From Desulfofustis sp. (GTDB taxonomy: Bacteria; Desulfobacterota; Desulfobulbia; Desulfobulbales; Desulfocapsaceae): DNA of 5,713 nucleotides. Below, piece after piece: positions 5,069 through 5,713 of this stretch (positions are counted from its first letter, which is position 1; each line of letters opens with the position of its first letter). The translations under genes and the position numbers were made by a program. The notes beneath the pieces are model-generated. The model did not search any database, was not told the origin of the DNA, and saw only the letters and a list, made by a program, of their open reading frames with translations. The stretch spans positions 1 to 5,713 of the forward strand of contig JARFQM010000109.1 in NCBI GenBank assembly GCA_029287755.1, read 5' to 3'.

Positions 5069-5713
5069 ATGTATACTTTTCAAGTAATCGTCGAACTTTT
5101 GAACGCCACCCAGATTCCCCGGTCGCTGGTTATGGACGGCTGTGTGGCCGCAGGGTATACCGGTCGTGATCAAGCATCTGTGCACCAACATATTGAGGAG
5201 TTGAAAAAACTGGGTGTGGCGGCCCCATACGAAATCCCCGCCTTTTATTGGATCAGTCCGCATCGACTGACTCAGCAGGCGGAGATTCAGGTTGTTGGTG
5301 AACAAACCAGTCCAGAAGTGGAGTTTTTCTTGGCAGCCGGAAACGATGGCAGTCTATATATCACAATTGCCAGTGATCACACCGACCGGGAACTTGAAGC
5401 CGTGTCCGTCAGTAAATCAAAACAGGTCTGCGACACAGTGCTGGGCGACACGTTCTGGTCAGTGGACGATGTGGTCAATCACTGGAACGAGATAGAGATA
5501 TCAGCCAAGGTATATCATCAGGGCAGGTGGATTGACTATCAAGCTGGCATGCTGGGACAGATCCTGCACTACGCTGACCTGCTGGAACGCATCAAAAAAG
5601 ACGATCCCGGCAAGACTGCACCCGGACTGCTCAGCGGCACCCTCCCGATTATCGGGGGCGAGGCACTGTATGCCTCAGCCTGTGAGATAACCATGCGGGA
5701 TCCGGTTCTGAAA
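5069..5713 (+). CDS. DUF2848-family protein, N-terminal part (cut by window end)
   Basis: An open frame of 215 codons runs off the window, close to the full usual length of about 220-230 residues. The ATG at 5069 has AGGAG at 5059-5063 five bases upstream. Family-like stretches in order are AGYTGRDQASVHQHIEELKKLGV (28-50), the VPxFY-type EIPAFYW (55-61), a TSPEVEF segment (80-86), SDHTDRELE (102-110), SKSKQVC (115-121), a Trp-containing VVNHWNEI (135-142), LSGTLPIIGG (188-197) and the late EITMRDPVLK (206-215). I recognise this as DUF2848; its function is not established. A distant likeness to the fumarylacetoacetate-hydrolase fold is only a suspicion. It is separated from the Lrp-type gene by 343 nt and may or may not be its target. 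Codon use is less strictly G/C-ending than in nqr. Confidence 0.87.
   Translation, partial: MYTFQVIVELLNATQIPRSLVMDGCVAAGYTGRDQASVHQHIEELKKLGVAAPYEIPAFYWISPHRLTQQAEIQVVGEQTSPEVEFFLAAGNDGSLYITIASDHTDRELEAVSVSKSKQVCDTVLGDTFWSVDDVVNHWNEIEISAKVYHQGRWIDYQAGMLGQILHYADLLERIKKDDPGKTAPGLLSGTLPIIGGEALYASACEITMRDPVLK

Overview
The window holds the 3' half of an operon for the Na+-translocating NADH:quinone oxidoreductase (Na+-NQR), followed by a regulator gene, some poorly explained intergenic DNA and the start of a gene of unknown function. All genes are on the + strand. Na+-NQR is a bacterial respiratory sodium pump. The covalent-flavin motif in NqrC, the high G+C of the genes and the protein character point to a Gram-negative bacterium. 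A marine or anaerobic deltaproteobacterial (Desulfobacterota) host is my guess, not something the sequence proves.

Layout: 1-344 is the C-terminal end of nqrB. Complete nqrC (337-1119), nqrD (1112-1735), nqrE (1735-2340) and nqrF (2384-3604) follow. nqrB/C and nqrC/D overlap by 8 nt, nqrD/E share one base, and nqrF follows after 43 nt. A 62-codon ORF (3680-3868) encodes a membrane-anchored, Cys-containing peptide that is most simply a divergent NqrM (DUF539) maturation factor; a fair promoter lies just before it. NqrB, C, D and E supply membrane subunits with flavin and Fe-S carriers. NqrF takes electrons from NADH, and NqrM is thought to help build the NqrD/E iron centre. No apbE flavin transferase gene is seen downstream.

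3869-4281 has no gene I can support, but it has structure. Two 6-bp-stem inverted repeats precede a T6 run, and an AT-rich control region follows. The most interesting object in the window is a 142-bp segment, 4097-4238. It has 17-bp terminal inverted repeats (16/17 identical), further nested inverted repeats about the same centre, and a 6-bp direct repeat (TATTTA) on each side. It looks like a MITE-type insertion. Removing it and one repeat copy restores a 17-bp palindrome, CCTAAATTTTATTTAGG, and a better promoter (TTGACA-N17-TAGGAT) in front of the next gene.

4282-4725 encodes a single Lrp/AsnC-type regulator. 4726-5068 (343 nt) holds at most one doubtful small ORF (4800-4967, GTG start) and weak dyads. 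From 5069 to the window end runs the first 215 codons of a DUF2848-family protein, cut by the window edge. Whether the regulator controls the DUF2848 gene, the nqr operon or itself cannot be told from this window.
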